Shown: in pieces, positions 14,210 through 23,109 of the stretch
Numbering within the stretch: position 1 is the first letter of the stretch
How the letters are laid out: each line of letters starts with the position of its first letter
DNA from: Paraburkholderia domus
GTDB lineage: Bacteria; Pseudomonadota; Gammaproteobacteria; Burkholderiales; Burkholderiaceae
Length of the DNA: 38,527 bases
Direction of reading: 5' to 3'
Assembly (NCBI RefSeq): GCF_905220705.1
Contig: NZ_CAJNAT010000048.1
Span: forward strand, 1-38,527
Notes under the pieces: generated by a model
What the model was told of the DNA's origin: nothing
Seen by the model: only the letters and a program-made list of their open reading frames with translations
Database searches by the model: none
Position numbers and translations under genes: made by a program

Positions 14210-15088
14210 ATGAGCACGACACGCACGATCGAACGCACGTTTCCCGCCGTTCGCACGACCGAAGGTGGCGGCTTTATCGTCCACCGCCCGTTCCCGACCC
14301 GCTTGCTGATGGATTTCGATCCGTTCCTGCTGCTCGACGAAATGGGGCCGATCGACTACGCGCCGGGCGAGGCGAAAGGTGCGCCGGATCATCCGCACCG
14401 CGGCTTCGAAACTGTCACATACGCACTCGAGGGCCAGTTTGGCCACAAGGATTCGGGGGGCCATTCGGGCACGTTGCGTGCCGGCGACGTGCAATGGATG
14501 ACGGCGGGCGCAGGGGTCGTGCACAGTGAGATGCCGGACCCGTCGTTCCTGCGTACAGGTGGGCGCGTGCATGGCGTGCAACTGTGGGTGAATCTGCCGC
14601 GCCGCGACAAGATGATCGCGCCGCGCTATCAGGAGATACCGTCGGCCAGCATTCCGGTCGCAACGTCCGCGGACGGCAAGGTGCGCGTCAAGGTGATTGC
14701 GGGCGAAGCGCTCGGTGTGAAGGCGGCGATCGAAACGCGCACGCCGATTCTGTATCAGCATTTCTCGCTGCAACCGGGTGCGACGATCCAGCAGCCGGTG
14801 CCCGCCGACTATCGCGTGTTTGCTTACAGCCTGTCCGGCAAGGGCTTTTACGGCGAAGGAGAAGCGCGCCAGGAAATCGACGCGCAGAAGATGGTTGTGT
14901 TTCAGAACGACGGCGAGTCGGTCACGATCACGGCCGGCGCCGAGCCGCTCGAAGTATTGCTGCTCGGTGGCGTGCCGCTGAAAGAACCGGTGGTGCGCTA
15001 CGGTCCGTTCGTGATGAACACCGAAGACGAAATCCGTCAGGCCGTGATCGATTACCAGGCCGGGCGCATGGGCGCGATCACCCACTGA
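14210..15088 (+). CDS. Pirin family protein
   Basis: The product is 292 residues from ATG 14210, with AAGGTGA upstream. The bicupin pirin fold is indicated by DFDPFLLLDEMGP, HPHRGFETVTYALEGQFGHK and AGDVQWMTAGAGVVHSEMP. The histidines of HPHRGFE, together with a later His and Glu, form the metal site (iron in characterised pirins). The C-terminal cupin ends PVVRYGPFVMNTEDEI. Pirins act variously as quercetin dioxygenases or redox-sensitive cofactors; the substrate cannot be told from the sequence. The divergent LysR gene is its likely regulator. Confidence 0.88.
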   Translation: MSTTRTIERTFPAVRTTEGGGFIVHRPFPTRLLMDFDPFLLLDEMGPIDYAPGEAKGAPDHPHRGFETVTYALEGQFGHKDSGGHSGTLRAGDVQWMTAGAGVVHSEMPDPSFLRTGGRVHGVQLWVNLPRRDKMIAPRYQEIPSASIPVATSADGKVRVKVIAGEALGVKAAIETRTPILYQHFSLQPGATIQQPVPADYRVFAYSLSGKGFYGEGEARQEIDAQKMVVFQNDGESVTITAGAEPLEVLLLGGVPLKEPVVRYGPFVMNTEDEIRQAVIDYQAGRMGAITH

Positions 15089-15279
15089 TCTGCCACATCG
15101 GCACGCGCCGCCGCTCGCGATTGCGGTGGCGCGGCTCTCACCGCGCCGCCCGCGCCGCCGCACTTGGGCGCGAAGGCCGGTAAATTCGTTCACAATAGCA
15201 ATTCATGCCGCGCGCCACGCTGTCCAACCATGACGGACCGTGGCGCGCGGCGATGTTCCGTCCCTGTTCAGGAGCGCGC

Positions 15280-15678
15280 ATGGCAGAGTCCACCGTCACC
15301 GCCCACATCGGTTCGACGAATTTCCAGGTCCTTTTCGACGACGGCAAGCATTCGTGGATCGCTGACGAACCCGAGTCGCTTGGTGGCGGCGATCGCGGGC
15401 CGGCGCCCGTCGCGCTATTGCTGTCGAGCCTCGGGGCCTGCACGTCGATCACGCTGAAGATGTACGCTCAGCGTAAGGGCTGGCAGCTCGCCGGTGTGCG
15501 TGTGGCGCTGTCGATGGAAACCGGCGAAGCGGGGTCGACCATCGACCGCAAAATCGTGCTGGAAGGCGATCTGTCCGACGAGCAGCGGGAACGACTCTTG
15601 CAAATTGCCAATGCGTGCCCGGTTCACAAGATCCTCACGCATTCGATCACGATACGTTCGGGTCTTGCCGTCGCATGA
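15280..15678 (+). CDS. OsmC/Ohr family peroxiredoxin-like protein
   Basis: The product is 132 residues from the ATG at 15280, preceded by CAGGAG; the frame opens upstream at 15205 without a ribosome site. Cys54 in LGACTSITL and Cys113 in NACPVHKIL are the two catalytic cysteines of the OsmC superfamily, which reduce organic hydroperoxides with lipoyl/thiol donors. The glycine-rich GGGDRGPAPVALLLSSLGAC region is typical of the YhfA/OsmC-like branch rather than Ohr. It follows the pirin gene by 190 bases in the same direction. Confidence 0.88.
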   Translation: MAESTVTAHIGSTNFQVLFDDGKHSWIADEPESLGGGDRGPAPVALLLSSLGACTSITLKMYAQRKGWQLAGVRVALSMETGEAGSTIDRKIVLEGDLSDEQRERLLQIANACPVHKILTHSITIRSGLAVA

Positions 15679-15787
15679 CGCCATGCGGCCGCACGCGTCG
15701 GCACAACGGTTCCCCGGGTGCGACAATGGCGGGAACCGGCTCAGCCGGGCTGAACGTTGTAGAACGCTTTCATAGGAAGCCGTCGTT

Positions 15788-16270
15788 TTGAATTTCGAAC
15801 ACCTTATCCAGATCAACGATCCGTTGAATCCGTTTGTCGACTCGATGACCCGCGAGCAGTTGTGGGAGGGTCTCGTGCTGCGCGCCGAACAGCCGCAACT
15901 GTTCGTGATCGGCCTCGACAGTTGCACCATCCTCTCGCGTGAAGGCGACACGCTCGAACGGGAACTGCATTATGGCCAGGCCACGGTGCGCGACCGTGTC
16001 ACGCTGCAGGATCGTCAGAGCGTACGCTACGACATTCTGCCGACCGCGGACTATGTCGGCGGCTCGCTGACGATGACGATCGAACAGCCTGACGAACTGC
16101 AGTTGTTCCTGCGCTTCGAATACACGACCACCCTGCCCGTCTCCGACGACCAGGACGCTGTGACGACGCAGGAAATCGTGAAGTCGGCGTATCGCGAGAA
16201 CGATATCGATACGGTGCGGTTGATTCGCCAGTACGTACAGACCAAGCAGGAACCTGGTTCGTTGCATTGA
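15788..16270 (+). CDS. SRPBCC-type DUF1857/AtaL-like protein
   Basis: The product is 160 residues and starts with TTG. I accept this because AGGAAG lies at the right distance upstream and the coding signal begins there (NFEHLIQINDPLNPF). The pattern HLIQINDP, LTREQLWEGLVLRAEQPQLF, then alternating strands with ERELHYG and VRYDILPT, matches the DUF1857 branch of START/polyketide-cyclase-like helix-grip proteins. These bind hydrophobic ligands in a cavity, and no reaction is established. It stands alone between OsmC and hemP. Confidence 0.75.
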   Translation: MNFEHLIQINDPLNPFVDSMTREQLWEGLVLRAEQPQLFVIGLDSCTILSREGDTLERELHYGQATVRDRVTLQDRQSVRYDILPTADYVGGSLTMTIEQPDELQLFLRFEYTTTLPVSDDQDAVTTQEIVKSAYRENDIDTVRLIRQYVQTKQEPGSLH

Positions 16271-16411
16271 ATCGCGTGCGGGCGCTCTGCCCGCGCCGTT
16301 GAGTTGCGCGGGGCTGTCATGTAGAAGGCGGCCTGCCTTCCCCTGTCGTTTCGCTCTCCCACCATTCAGCTATCGAAATTCGAATCCGATGAATTTCTCT
16401 TTCTTGTAAAT

Positions 16412-16430
16412 GGGAATAATTATCATTTAG
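16412..16430 (+). promoter_or_regulatory. Fur box upstream of hemP
   Basis: The 19 bases match the Fur consensus at 12 positions by eye, including the run ATTATCATT. It lies 36 bases before the hemP ATG. Confidence 0.65.
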
Positions 16431-16465
16431 AATTAATCCATCGAATCGACTAACAGCAAAAACGA

Positions 16466-16726
16466 ATGAACGATCTCAACCGCTCTGCCACCCTCAGCCT
16501 GCGCCGCCCAACGGCTGCGCTGACCAGCCGTCCGAAAGCATCGACGGCGACGGCAACCGCCGCGAAACCCACTGCGGATCGCGCCAATGGTTCGGGCGAG
16601 ACGGCAGATCGGGTCGTGCGCAGCGACGCGCTGCTGCAAGGACATAGCCACGTCAGCATCGTGCATAACGGCGAGACCTACCAGTTGCGGGCAACGCGCC
16701 TAGGCAAGCTGATCCTGACGAAGTGA
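16466..16726 (+). CDS. hemP: Hemin uptake protein HemP
   Basis: The product is 86 residues. The C-terminal 40 residues carry the HemP signature: SDALLQGHSHVSIVHNGETY, then QLRATRLGKLILTK. The first 45 residues are an Ala/Thr-rich low-complexity extension. HemP is a small cytoplasmic protein linked to haem uptake and iron response, reported as a regulator of haem receptor expression in some Burkholderia. Fur control is suggested by the box just upstream. Usually a TonB-dependent haem receptor follows; here none does, so the gene is an orphan. Confidence 0.88.
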   Translation: MNDLNRSATLSLRRPTAALTSRPKASTATATAAKPTADRANGSGETADRVVRSDALLQGHSHVSIVHNGETYQLRATRLGKLILTK

Positions 16727-16744
16727 CGGGCGAGAACGAATAGA

Positions 16745-16883
16745 AGGTCGTACCGGGTATTGTGGGGACCACCTCCTCGAGAGGTGTTAGGCAGTAGCCA
16801 GCCACGACGGCTTGCACGTGAGAACTAGACCCCTTCGTGCAGACACCAAGCCAGCCGTCGCAGCAAGCCAGGCCGCTTTTTTT
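16745..16883 (+). ncRNA. Candidate structured intergenic RNA
   Basis: This non-coding stretch downstream of hemP contains several nested or competing pairings. They are CACCTC/GAGGTG (16770-16786), GCACG/CGTGC (16814-16818 with 16836-16840), CGACGGCT/AGCCGTCG (16805-16812 with 16853-16860) and the mutually exclusive GGCTTGC/GCAAGCC (16809-16815 with 16863-16869). It ends in a T7 run (16877-16883). It matches no RNA family I recognise (not 6S, tmRNA, SRP or RNase P). The strand is inferred from the T-run. It may be a 3' UTR of hemP or an independent sRNA. Confidence 0.35.
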
Positions 16884-16939
16884 GGTTCTCACCCAATGCG
16901 GATACACGAAACGACGTGTGTCGCAGACAAGCAAATTAG

Positions 16940-16976
16940 AAAGCCGTGGGATGGTGTCATCTCCACGGCTTTTTTT
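16940..16976. terminator. Bidirectional terminator between hemP and ftrD
   Basis: AAGCCGTGG (16941-16949) pairs with CCACGGCTT (16963-16971), with T7 on the + strand. The - strand side is followed by a weaker T-rich CTTTCTAATTT. It separates convergent hemP and ftr transcription. Confidence 0.8.
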
Positions 16977-17026
16977 GTTTTGCGGGGCGCCGATAGAGTC
17001 TCGACAGCGCGTCGCAGCGTTAAGAC

Positions 17027-18433
17027 TTACTTCGAAGCCCAGCCCCAGAACATCAGCCACCATGCGCTGTCGACCACCGCCAGCGCGGCGACGAACCATG
17101 CCATCGCGAGGCCGCGTTGAACGAAGCGTTCGCTATAACGACGTGTGACGAGCCAGGCAAGCCACGCGCTCCACAGGTTGGCAATCGCCAGAATCGCGAT
17201 ACGCATATCCGACGCCCACCACAACGACACATGTTCCGCTCGCAGCAGCGACAGCGTAGTCGCCGACAAGCCGAGAAAGACGCCCGCGCCTGCAATGGGA
17301 ATCAGGCCTTGCGTCAAATGATGCAGACGCACGAAGTTAAAACGCCCCAACGTGCGCGTCGCGCCCATCAGCAGCAACAGCAACGCCGTGCCGTACACCA
17401 GCGCCGTGGCGAGGATGTAGCCGATCACCATCGTGCCGTCGAGCCACGAGAACACGTCGTTCTGCTCGGGGTAATGCGTGAACAGGAACCACGGCGCGTT
17501 GGTGTCGAGCGGCCAGGTGATGTCGTGATCGACCAGCCACGTGGCGGAGAACATCTTCAGGTCGATGAACCAGCGCGAAGCGGTCCAGTGAAACGCACCG
17601 ATCGCGATGCCGAGCAGGCCGTACAGGATCAACGCGGTATCCCACACGTTCGCCTGCTTGTCGCCGAGCTGCACAACTTCCGACGACGGCGCGCGCCACG
17701 TCAGCGCGATCGCGTCGCGATGCCCGCTGCAACGGCCGCACATATGGCAGTCCGACGCGCCCTTCATATTGCGTAACGGCACCAGCGGCGCGCAATTGAT
17801 CGGAATCACGCGATGCCCATGTTCGCCGTTCTTGTACGAACGGCGCCATGCATCTTCATCGACTTTGTAGTGGAACGGCGCGAGACGCGCCAGTAGCGAA
17901 AAAACCCCGTTGACGGGGCATAGATACTTGCACCAGACACGCTTCTCGCGCCCGTATAACAAGCCGACGATCATCGCCGCGAAGGTCGACCCGCCGAGCA
18001 CCAGCAGCACGGCTTTCGGATACTGGTAGACGCTGACCATCTGACCGTAGATGGTGGTGATACCGAACGCGACGAACGGCCAACCGCCCCAGCGCATCCA
18101 GCGCGGAATCGCCCAGCCGCGGCCGTACTTGCTGGCGAATTCGGCGAGCGCGCCTTCCGGACACAGCACGCCGCACCAGACACGACCCAGCATCACCATC
18201 GACAGCAGCACGAAGGGCCACCAGATGCCCCAGAACACAAACTGCGCGGCAAGCGTGAGGTTATTCCACAGATGCGCGGTGTCGTCCGGCAGCGGCATCG
18301 CCGCCGGCACGAGAATCAGGAACGCGTACACCGCCACGACGACCCACTGAACGCCGCGGATCAAGCCGCCGTGACGCTGCATCCACTGCCCGGCCGCGGC
18401 GAGTCGGCCAGGGCGGGTCATGACGGTACTCAT
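17027..18433 (-). CDS. ftrD: FtrD, polyferredoxin-like membrane electron donor
   Basis: The product is 468 residues from ATG 18433; upstream in-frame residues are out-of-frame ftrC. It has several membrane segments (for example GVQWVVVAVYAFLILVPAAM) and NapH/NosR-like cysteine motifs: RVWCGVLCPEGAL, RVWCKYLCPVNGV and CHMCGRCSG. In the FtrABCD ferrous-iron system, FtrD is proposed to carry electrons linked to iron oxidation/reduction at the permease. The ATG overlaps the stop of ftrC (ATGA), implying translational coupling. It is the last gene of the operon, ending near the bidirectional terminator. Confidence 0.88.
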   Translation of the reverse strand: MSTVMTRPGRLAAAGQWMQRHGGLIRGVQWVVVAVYAFLILVPAAMPLPDDTAHLWNNLTLAAQFVFWGIWWPFVLLSMVMLGRVWCGVLCPEGALAEFASKYGRGWAIPRWMRWGGWPFVAFGITTIYGQMVSVYQYPKAVLLVLGGSTFAAMIVGLLYGREKRVWCKYLCPVNGVFSLLARLAPFHYKVDEDAWRRSYKNGEHGHRVIPINCAPLVPLRNMKGASDCHMCGRCSGHRDAIALTWRAPSSEVVQLGDKQANVWDTALILYGLLGIAIGAFHWTASRWFIDLKMFSATWLVDHDITWPLDTNAPWFLFTHYPEQNDVFSWLDGTMVIGYILATALVYGTALLLLLMGATRTLGRFNFVRLHHLTQGLIPIAGAGVFLGLSATTLSLLRAEHVSLWWASDMRIAILAIANLWSAWLAWLVTRRYSERFVQRGLAMAWFVAALAVVDSAWWLMFWGWASK

Positions 18434-19275
18434 GCTGCGCGCCCTGCGGCCTGCTGCACCGGCTTGCGATTCGCGCGGCGCACCAGCAGATAAACGACCG
18501 CCCAATACACGGCATAGGCAATCAGATTCATCAGCGCCGGGTGGGCACGATAGCCCGTAAGCGTCGCGACCAGTGAACCAAAAGTGCTCGAGTCGTCGAG
18601 GAATGCTGACGAGGTCCACATCTGGTCGATGATCGTCGGCAGGATTTCCTTGTCGATCAGCTTGTCGACACCGGTCTGGAACAGGCCCGCGCCGAGGAAC
18701 AGCAGCATGATTTCGGTGACGCGGAAAAAGAGCCGCCACGAGAAGTACTTGCCGCCCAACTGCAGCACGTAGAAGGTCAGGAACGCGAGACCGAGGCCGA
18801 TCAACACCGCGAGCATCTGACTACCGTCCACGTGACCCGATTGGCCAAAACCGAGACCGTACAGGAAGATCACCGTTTCACTGCCTTCGCGCGCGATCGC
18901 CAATGCGACCAGCAAGGCGACGCCCCACCAGTTCGAATCGTGCTTGCTCTTTTGCAGCGACTGTTCCATGTCGCGTTTGAGGGAACGGCCGTGCTGCTTC
19001 ATCCACAGCACCATCTGCACGATCAGTACACACGCGACCAGCACCATTGCGGTCTGGAAATAATCCTGCGCGTCACCGGAGAGCACTTCGGTGAAACCGA
19101 CCAGCGCCGCGCCAAGCGCGACCGCCGCGATCACACCAGCCGCGACGCCGCCCCACAGGTACGGCAAACCGCGGCGCGCATCGTCGTCGCCATTTTTCAA
19201 CCACGCGTACAGGATGCCGACGACCAGCAAAGCCTCGACACTTTCCCGCCACACGATGAACAGAATCTGACCCAT
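18430..19275 (-). CDS. ftrC: FtrC, FTR1-family iron permease
   Basis: The product is 281 residues, start preceded by GGGAGAG. It has seven or so membrane segments with two REXXE-type iron-binding motifs: RESVE (residues 10-14 in FIVWRESVEALLVVGILYAW) and REGSE in AIAREGSETVIFLYG. These glutamates are essential in the FTR1/EfeU/FetM family, which moves iron across the inner membrane. It follows ftrB by 82 bases and overlaps ftrD by 4 bases. The gene set P19-cupredoxin-FTR1-polyferredoxin is the FtrABCD type described in Bordetella and Burkholderia. Confidence 0.93.
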   Translation of the reverse strand: MGQILFIVWRESVEALLVVGILYAWLKNGDDDARRGLPYLWGGVAAGVIAAVALGAALVGFTEVLSGDAQDYFQTAMVLVACVLIVQMVLWMKQHGRSLKRDMEQSLQKSKHDSNWWGVALLVALAIAREGSETVIFLYGLGFGQSGHVDGSQMLAVLIGLGLAFLTFYVLQLGGKYFSWRLFFRVTEIMLLFLGAGLFQTGVDKLIDKEILPTIIDQMWTSSAFLDDSSTFGSLVATLTGYRAHPALMNLIAYAVYWAVVYLLVRRANRKPVQQAAGRAA

Positions 19276-19357
19276 TCAAGCTCTCCCTTCTATCCTTCTA
19301 CTGCTGCGGCGAACGCGTGACCCGTTTGTTCAGGGCATGCGCTCGCGTCCCAAGCCG

Positions 19358-19690
19358 CTACTTTGCGACGATTACGCCTTGTGCCTGCTGATGGAAATCG
19401 TCGAAGAACTTGTATTCGCCCGGCTCCAGCGGAGCAATCACGACAAACGACTCCGCGCCCGGCGCCAACACCTTTTCTTTGCGCAACTGGACGCTTTCGA
19501 ACTCGGCCGCGCCCTTGCCGGTGTTGCGCACTTCGATCTTGATACGCTGCCCCGCCGGCACTTCGATGCGAGCCGGATTCAGTTTGCCGTCGGTCATTTC
19601 CAGCTTGAAGGTCGGAAGATCCGCTGCGTGCGCGGCGCCCACCAGCAAAGTGGTCATGGCGAGGATCGCGATCTTTCGGTTAATTCTCAT
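19358..19690 (-). CDS. ftrB: FtrB, periplasmic cupredoxin-like protein
   Basis: The product is 110 residues from the ATG at 19690, preceded by AAAGG; the longer frame from 19753 is not supported. A signal peptide covers about 1-23 (ending GAAHAA), followed by a cupredoxin-like beta sandwich (LPTFKLEMTDGKLNPARIEV, VLAPGAESFVVIAPLEPGEY, FFDDFH). There is no cysteine, so a type 1 copper site is not evident; the family is thought to assist iron oxidation. It is the second gene of ftrABCD. Confidence 0.85.
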   Translation of the reverse strand: MRINRKIAILAMTTLLVGAAHAADLPTFKLEMTDGKLNPARIEVPAGQRIKIEVRNTGKGAAEFESVQLRKEKVLAPGAESFVVIAPLEPGEYKFFDDFHQQAQGVIVAK

Positions 19691-19825
19691 TAGCCTTTCC
19701 GGAAAACGCGGCGCGGCAGGTTTCGTTGTCCGCGCGCCGCCTGCTGCATTCACTCATTCACCCATTCGTTCGCGCGTGGCCGCAGGCGACGCGCGACGAG
19801 CCGTGATGATCTGCGTTTGCGACGA

Positions 19826-20374
19826 TCAGTAACCGCCCTTCTTGCCGATACCCGCGTAGGTGAAGTCGTATTCGAGCGTAATCGGCTTGAACCACGGACC
19901 CACGCCGGTTTCCTTGTCGACGTGACGGCCGAACGCCATGTGGCCGGTTTGCATCGGCGCTTCGACGATCATCTTCAGGTGGTACTTGCCCGGGCCTTGC
20001 AGCTTGACGTTGTCGCCGTAGTGCGGACCGTCGTTGGCGACCATCGCCATCATGTCGCCCTTCTGGGTCTGATTCGAACCGGCTTTCGTCAACTCATAAC
20101 GAACTTGCAGATACGGCATCCAGTCGCCTTCGGCGAAACCGGTCGGATTGTTCTTGACCGCGTGGATGTCGGCTTCCAGGTGGATGTCCGAATCCGATGC
20201 CTTGCGCATCATGCCTTCGGGTTCCATCGTGATCGGCTGCAGGTAAACCGCGCCGATTTCCATACCGCCCTGAATCTGTTGCTTGCCGATCGGGTATTCC
20301 GCGGCCGTTGCGGAAAGCGCCGCTACTGCGACCACCGCTGCTGCGCCACCACGCACAAATGAAGAAATCCGCAT
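19826..20374 (-). CDS. ftrA: FtrA, P19-type periplasmic iron-binding protein
   Basis: The product is 182 residues. A signal peptide covers 1-25 (ending SATAA). The mature P19/Tp34-type domain has EYPIGKQQIQGGMEIGAVYL, a Met/His-rich surface (EPEGMMRK, DIHLEADIHAV) and PHYGDNVKLQGPG. P19 proteins dimerise in the periplasm and bind copper and iron at Met/His/Glu sites, handing ferrous iron to the FTR1 permease. It is the first gene of the operon, with a Fur-type element 120-143 bases upstream of its start. Confidence 0.92.
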   Translation of the reverse strand: MRISSFVRGGAAAVVAVAALSATAAEYPIGKQQIQGGMEIGAVYLQPITMEPEGMMRKASDSDIHLEADIHAVKNNPTGFAEGDWMPYLQVRYELTKAGSNQTQKGDMMAMVANDGPHYGDNVKLQGPGKYHLKMIVEAPMQTGHMAFGRHVDKETGVGPWFKPITLEYDFTYAGIGKKGGY

Positions 20375-20493
20375 TGAAACTCCTTGTTTTTATCAGACTG
20401 GAATCGAACCCATTGGAACAGTGCGTTGCGCATGCGTTTTATGCCACGGTCCCGGCGTTGCTGGACAGGCGCAGTGAACCGCAAGACTCATTA

Positions 20494-20517
20494 CGAACGT
20501 TAATGCGAACCATTCTC
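20494..20517 (-). promoter_or_regulatory. Fur-type element upstream of ftrA
   Basis: Read on the - strand, it begins GAGAATGGTTCGCATT, a Fur-like dyad. The whole 24 bases match 21 of 24 positions of 10222-10245 upstream of bfd. Confidence 0.7.
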
Positions 20518-20649
20518 AATATTGATCAAGTTTATCACTGATCGCCAAGGAGAACAAATGCGGACGCGCGCAAAGCCTTATGCCAGTGGGGTCTTAAGGC
20601 GGTCTTAAGGAAAGCGCGGCTGGAGGTATTGGCGGGGTGTAAGGCGTGG

Positions 20650-20680
20650 GAAAGACAAGGCGCGGCACATTGCCGCGCCC
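20650..20680 (-). terminator. Terminator of uvrB
   Basis: On the - strand, GGCGCGGCA and TGCCGCGCC (20659-20667 with 20671-20679) flank a 3-base loop, followed by TTGTCTTTCC. Confidence 0.75.
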
Positions 20681-20700
20681 TGAATGTAAGAAAGGGTGAG

Positions 20701-22791
20701 TTAGACGCCGGGTACGTGGTCGCCGACGTTCGCGCCGAACACACGCTGCCGCAGCAGCGCCAATTGGTCGCGGGTCTGCGCGGCCTTTTCGAACTCGAGA
20801 TTCTTCGCGTGCTCCATCATCTGCTTTTCGAGACGCTTGAGTTCCTTGGCCAGCTGCTTCTCCGACATATCTTCGAATTTCGCCCGAGTCTGCTGTTCCT
20901 TCAGCTCGGCGCGGGCATCGTCGACGTTGTACACGCCGTCGATGATGTCGCGGATCCGCTTGACCACGCCGCGCGGTGTAATGCCGTGCTCCAGGTTATA
21001 GGCGATCTGCTTGGCACGCCGCCGCTCGGTTTCGTCGATGGCGCGGCGCATCGAGTCGGTTACCCTGTCCGCATAGAGAATCGCCTTGCCGTTCACGTTA
21101 CGCGCCGCCCGGCCGATGGTCTGGATCAGCGAGCGCTCGGCGCGCAGGAAGCCTTCCTTGTCCGCGTCGAGAATCGCAACCAGCGAGACTTCCGGAATAT
21201 CCAGCCCTTCGCGTAGCAGGTTGATCCCGACCAGCACGTCGAACGTGCCCAGCCGCAAATCGCGGATGATTTCCACCCGCTCCACCGTATCGATGTCGCT
21301 GTGCAGGTACCGCACCTTGACGCCGTGGTCGGCCAGAAACTCGGTGAGCTGCTCGGCCATCCGCTTGGTCAGCACCGTGACCAGCACGCGGTCGCCGACT
21401 TTGACGCGCTCGTTGATCTCGGCGAGCACATCGTCGACCTGGGTACGCGCCGGGCGCACCTCGATTTCCGGGTCGACGAGGCCGGTTGGACGCACGAGCT
21501 GCTCGGCCACCTGCCCTGCCGTCTTTTTCTCGTAATCCGCCGGCGTGGCCGACACGAACACCACCTGGCGCATCTTGCGCTCGAACTCGTTGAACTTGAG
21601 CGGGCGATTATCGAGCGCTGACGGCAAGCGAAAACCGTAGTCGACCAGATTCTCTTTACGTGCCCGGTCGCCGTTGTACATGCCGTTCAACTGGCCGATC
21701 AGCACATGCGACTCGTCGAGCAGCATCAGCGCGTCGGGCGGCAAATAGTCGACCAGCGTCGGCGGCGGCTCGCCGGGCGCGGCGCCCGAGAAGTGCCGCG
21801 AGTAGTTCTCGATACCCTTGCAGAAACCCAACTCCTGCAGCATTTCCAGATCGAAGCGGGTGCGCTGCTCGAGCCGCTGCGCTTCGACGAGCTTGCCGTT
21901 GCTATAGAAGAACTCGAGCCGGTCGCGCAGTTCGGTCTTGATCGTTTCGACCGCGCGTACCACGGTGTCACGCGGGGTCACATAGTGCGACGACGGGTAC
22001 ACAGTGAAGCGGGAGATCTTCTGCCGCACGCGGCCGGTGAGCGGATCGAACAGTTGCAGCGTCTCGACCTCGTCGTCGAATAACTCGATGCGCACCGCCA
22101 TTTCGGCGTGCTCCGCCGGGAAAATGTCGATTGTGTCGCCTCGCACGCGGAATGAACCACGCTGGAAGTCGGCTTCATTGCGGTTGTACTGCATCGCGAT
22201 CAACCGGGCGATGATGTCGCGCTGACCGAGCTTGTCACCCGTGCGCAGCGTCAGAATCATCTTGTGATACTCGGACGGATTGCCGATACCGTAAATCGCC
22301 GACACCGTGCCGACGATGATCACGTCGCGCCGCTCCATCAGGCTCTTGGTGGCCGACAGCCGCATCTGCTCGATGTGCTCGTTGATCGACGAATCTTTCT
22401 CGATGAAGAGGTCGCGCTGCGGCACATACGCTTCCGGCTGATAGTAGTCGTAGTACGAAACGAAATACTCGACCGCATTGCGCGGGAAGAACTCGCGGAA
22501 CTCCGAATAGAGCTGCGCGGCGAGCGTCTTGTTCGGCGCGAACACGATCGCCGGCCGGCCGAGCCGCGCGATGGTGTTGGCCATCGTGAAGGTTTTGCCG
22601 GAGCCGGTCACGCCGAGTAGCGTCTGGAACGACAAGCCGTCCTCAATGCCTTCGACAAGCGTGTCGATCGCCGTCGGCTGATCGCCGGCGGGCGGATACG
22701 GCTGGTAAAGCTGGAACGGCGAGCCGTCGAACGTGACGAATTTGGATTCATCAAGCGTCTCGTCGACTTCAGTCAGATGTTGTTCGGACAT
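20701..22791 (-). CDS. uvrB: Excinuclease ABC subunit UvrB
   Basis: The product is 696 residues from ATG 22791; GTG 22803 would add four residues. UvrB is the helicase-like damage-verification subunit of nucleotide excision repair, loaded by UvrA and recruiting UvrC. Visible motifs are Walker A GVTGSGKTFT, the beta-hairpin region SYYDYYQPEAYVP, DESHV (motif II), VFVSATPADYE, GINLLREGLDIPEVSL and QTIGRAARN. The C-terminal UVR motif for UvrC contact is at about 648-685. Length and all motifs are normal. I did not find a CTGT-N8-ACAG LexA box in the upstream 300 bases. Confidence 0.97.
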   Translation of the reverse strand: MSEQHLTEVDETLDESKFVTFDGSPFQLYQPYPPAGDQPTAIDTLVEGIEDGLSFQTLLGVTGSGKTFTMANTIARLGRPAIVFAPNKTLAAQLYSEFREFFPRNAVEYFVSYYDYYQPEAYVPQRDLFIEKDSSINEHIEQMRLSATKSLMERRDVIIVGTVSAIYGIGNPSEYHKMILTLRTGDKLGQRDIIARLIAMQYNRNEADFQRGSFRVRGDTIDIFPAEHAEMAVRIELFDDEVETLQLFDPLTGRVRQKISRFTVYPSSHYVTPRDTVVRAVETIKTELRDRLEFFYSNGKLVEAQRLEQRTRFDLEMLQELGFCKGIENYSRHFSGAAPGEPPPTLVDYLPPDALMLLDESHVLIGQLNGMYNGDRARKENLVDYGFRLPSALDNRPLKFNEFERKMRQVVFVSATPADYEKKTAGQVAEQLVRPTGLVDPEIEVRPARTQVDDVLAEINERVKVGDRVLVTVLTKRMAEQLTEFLADHGVKVRYLHSDIDTVERVEIIRDLRLGTFDVLVGINLLREGLDIPEVSLVAILDADKEGFLRAERSLIQTIGRAARNVNGKAILYADRVTDSMRRAIDETERRRAKQIAYNLEHGITPRGVVKRIRDIIDGVYNVDDARAELKEQQTRAKFEDMSEKQLAKELKRLEKQMMEHAKNLEFEKAAQTRDQLALLRQRVFGANVGDHVPGV

Positions 22792-23109
22792 GGGGAGCGG
22801 CACCGGGCCTTGGGCAAAGAACTATTCTAACGGGTTGCGGGAAAGGCAGTCTGAGCGGGTCTGCGTAGGTTTCCGGAGGGTTCCGGGGCAGGTCCGCTCA
22901 AGCCACATGGCGCCTTGGTGCCTGTTTTTCAAGCAAATAATTCAGTCTGGCGGACTTTGTTGCCCGAAAAATGCCCGTGGATTCGCTACAATGCCAAGTT
23001 GCGCTCGCTCGCCGATGCCCGCCCTCCGTCTGAATTGTCCGTCAGACAGCTTTGGCGGGGTCGCCCGCGCTCGAAGCCGCCCTCTTTTCACTACTGCTGC
23101 CCACCCATC
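22792..23109. other. Intergenic region between uvrB and tyrB
   Basis: A 318-base divergent region with promoters for both genes. A TACAAT hexamer at 22987-22992 is a plausible -10 for tyrB with no good -35 at the right distance. The long frame open from 22915 through it has no ribosome site and is not supported as coding. Confidence 0.5.

Noticed and set aside
16653..17099. 148-codon frame on the minus strand across hemP 3' end and the structured intergenic region
   Set aside because: No ribosome site, overlaps the terminator and conserved stems, and no domain is recognisable.
22960..22992. TTGCCC/TACAAT as a tyrB promoter
   Set aside because: The 21-base spacer is too long; only the -10 is kept as a weak observation.
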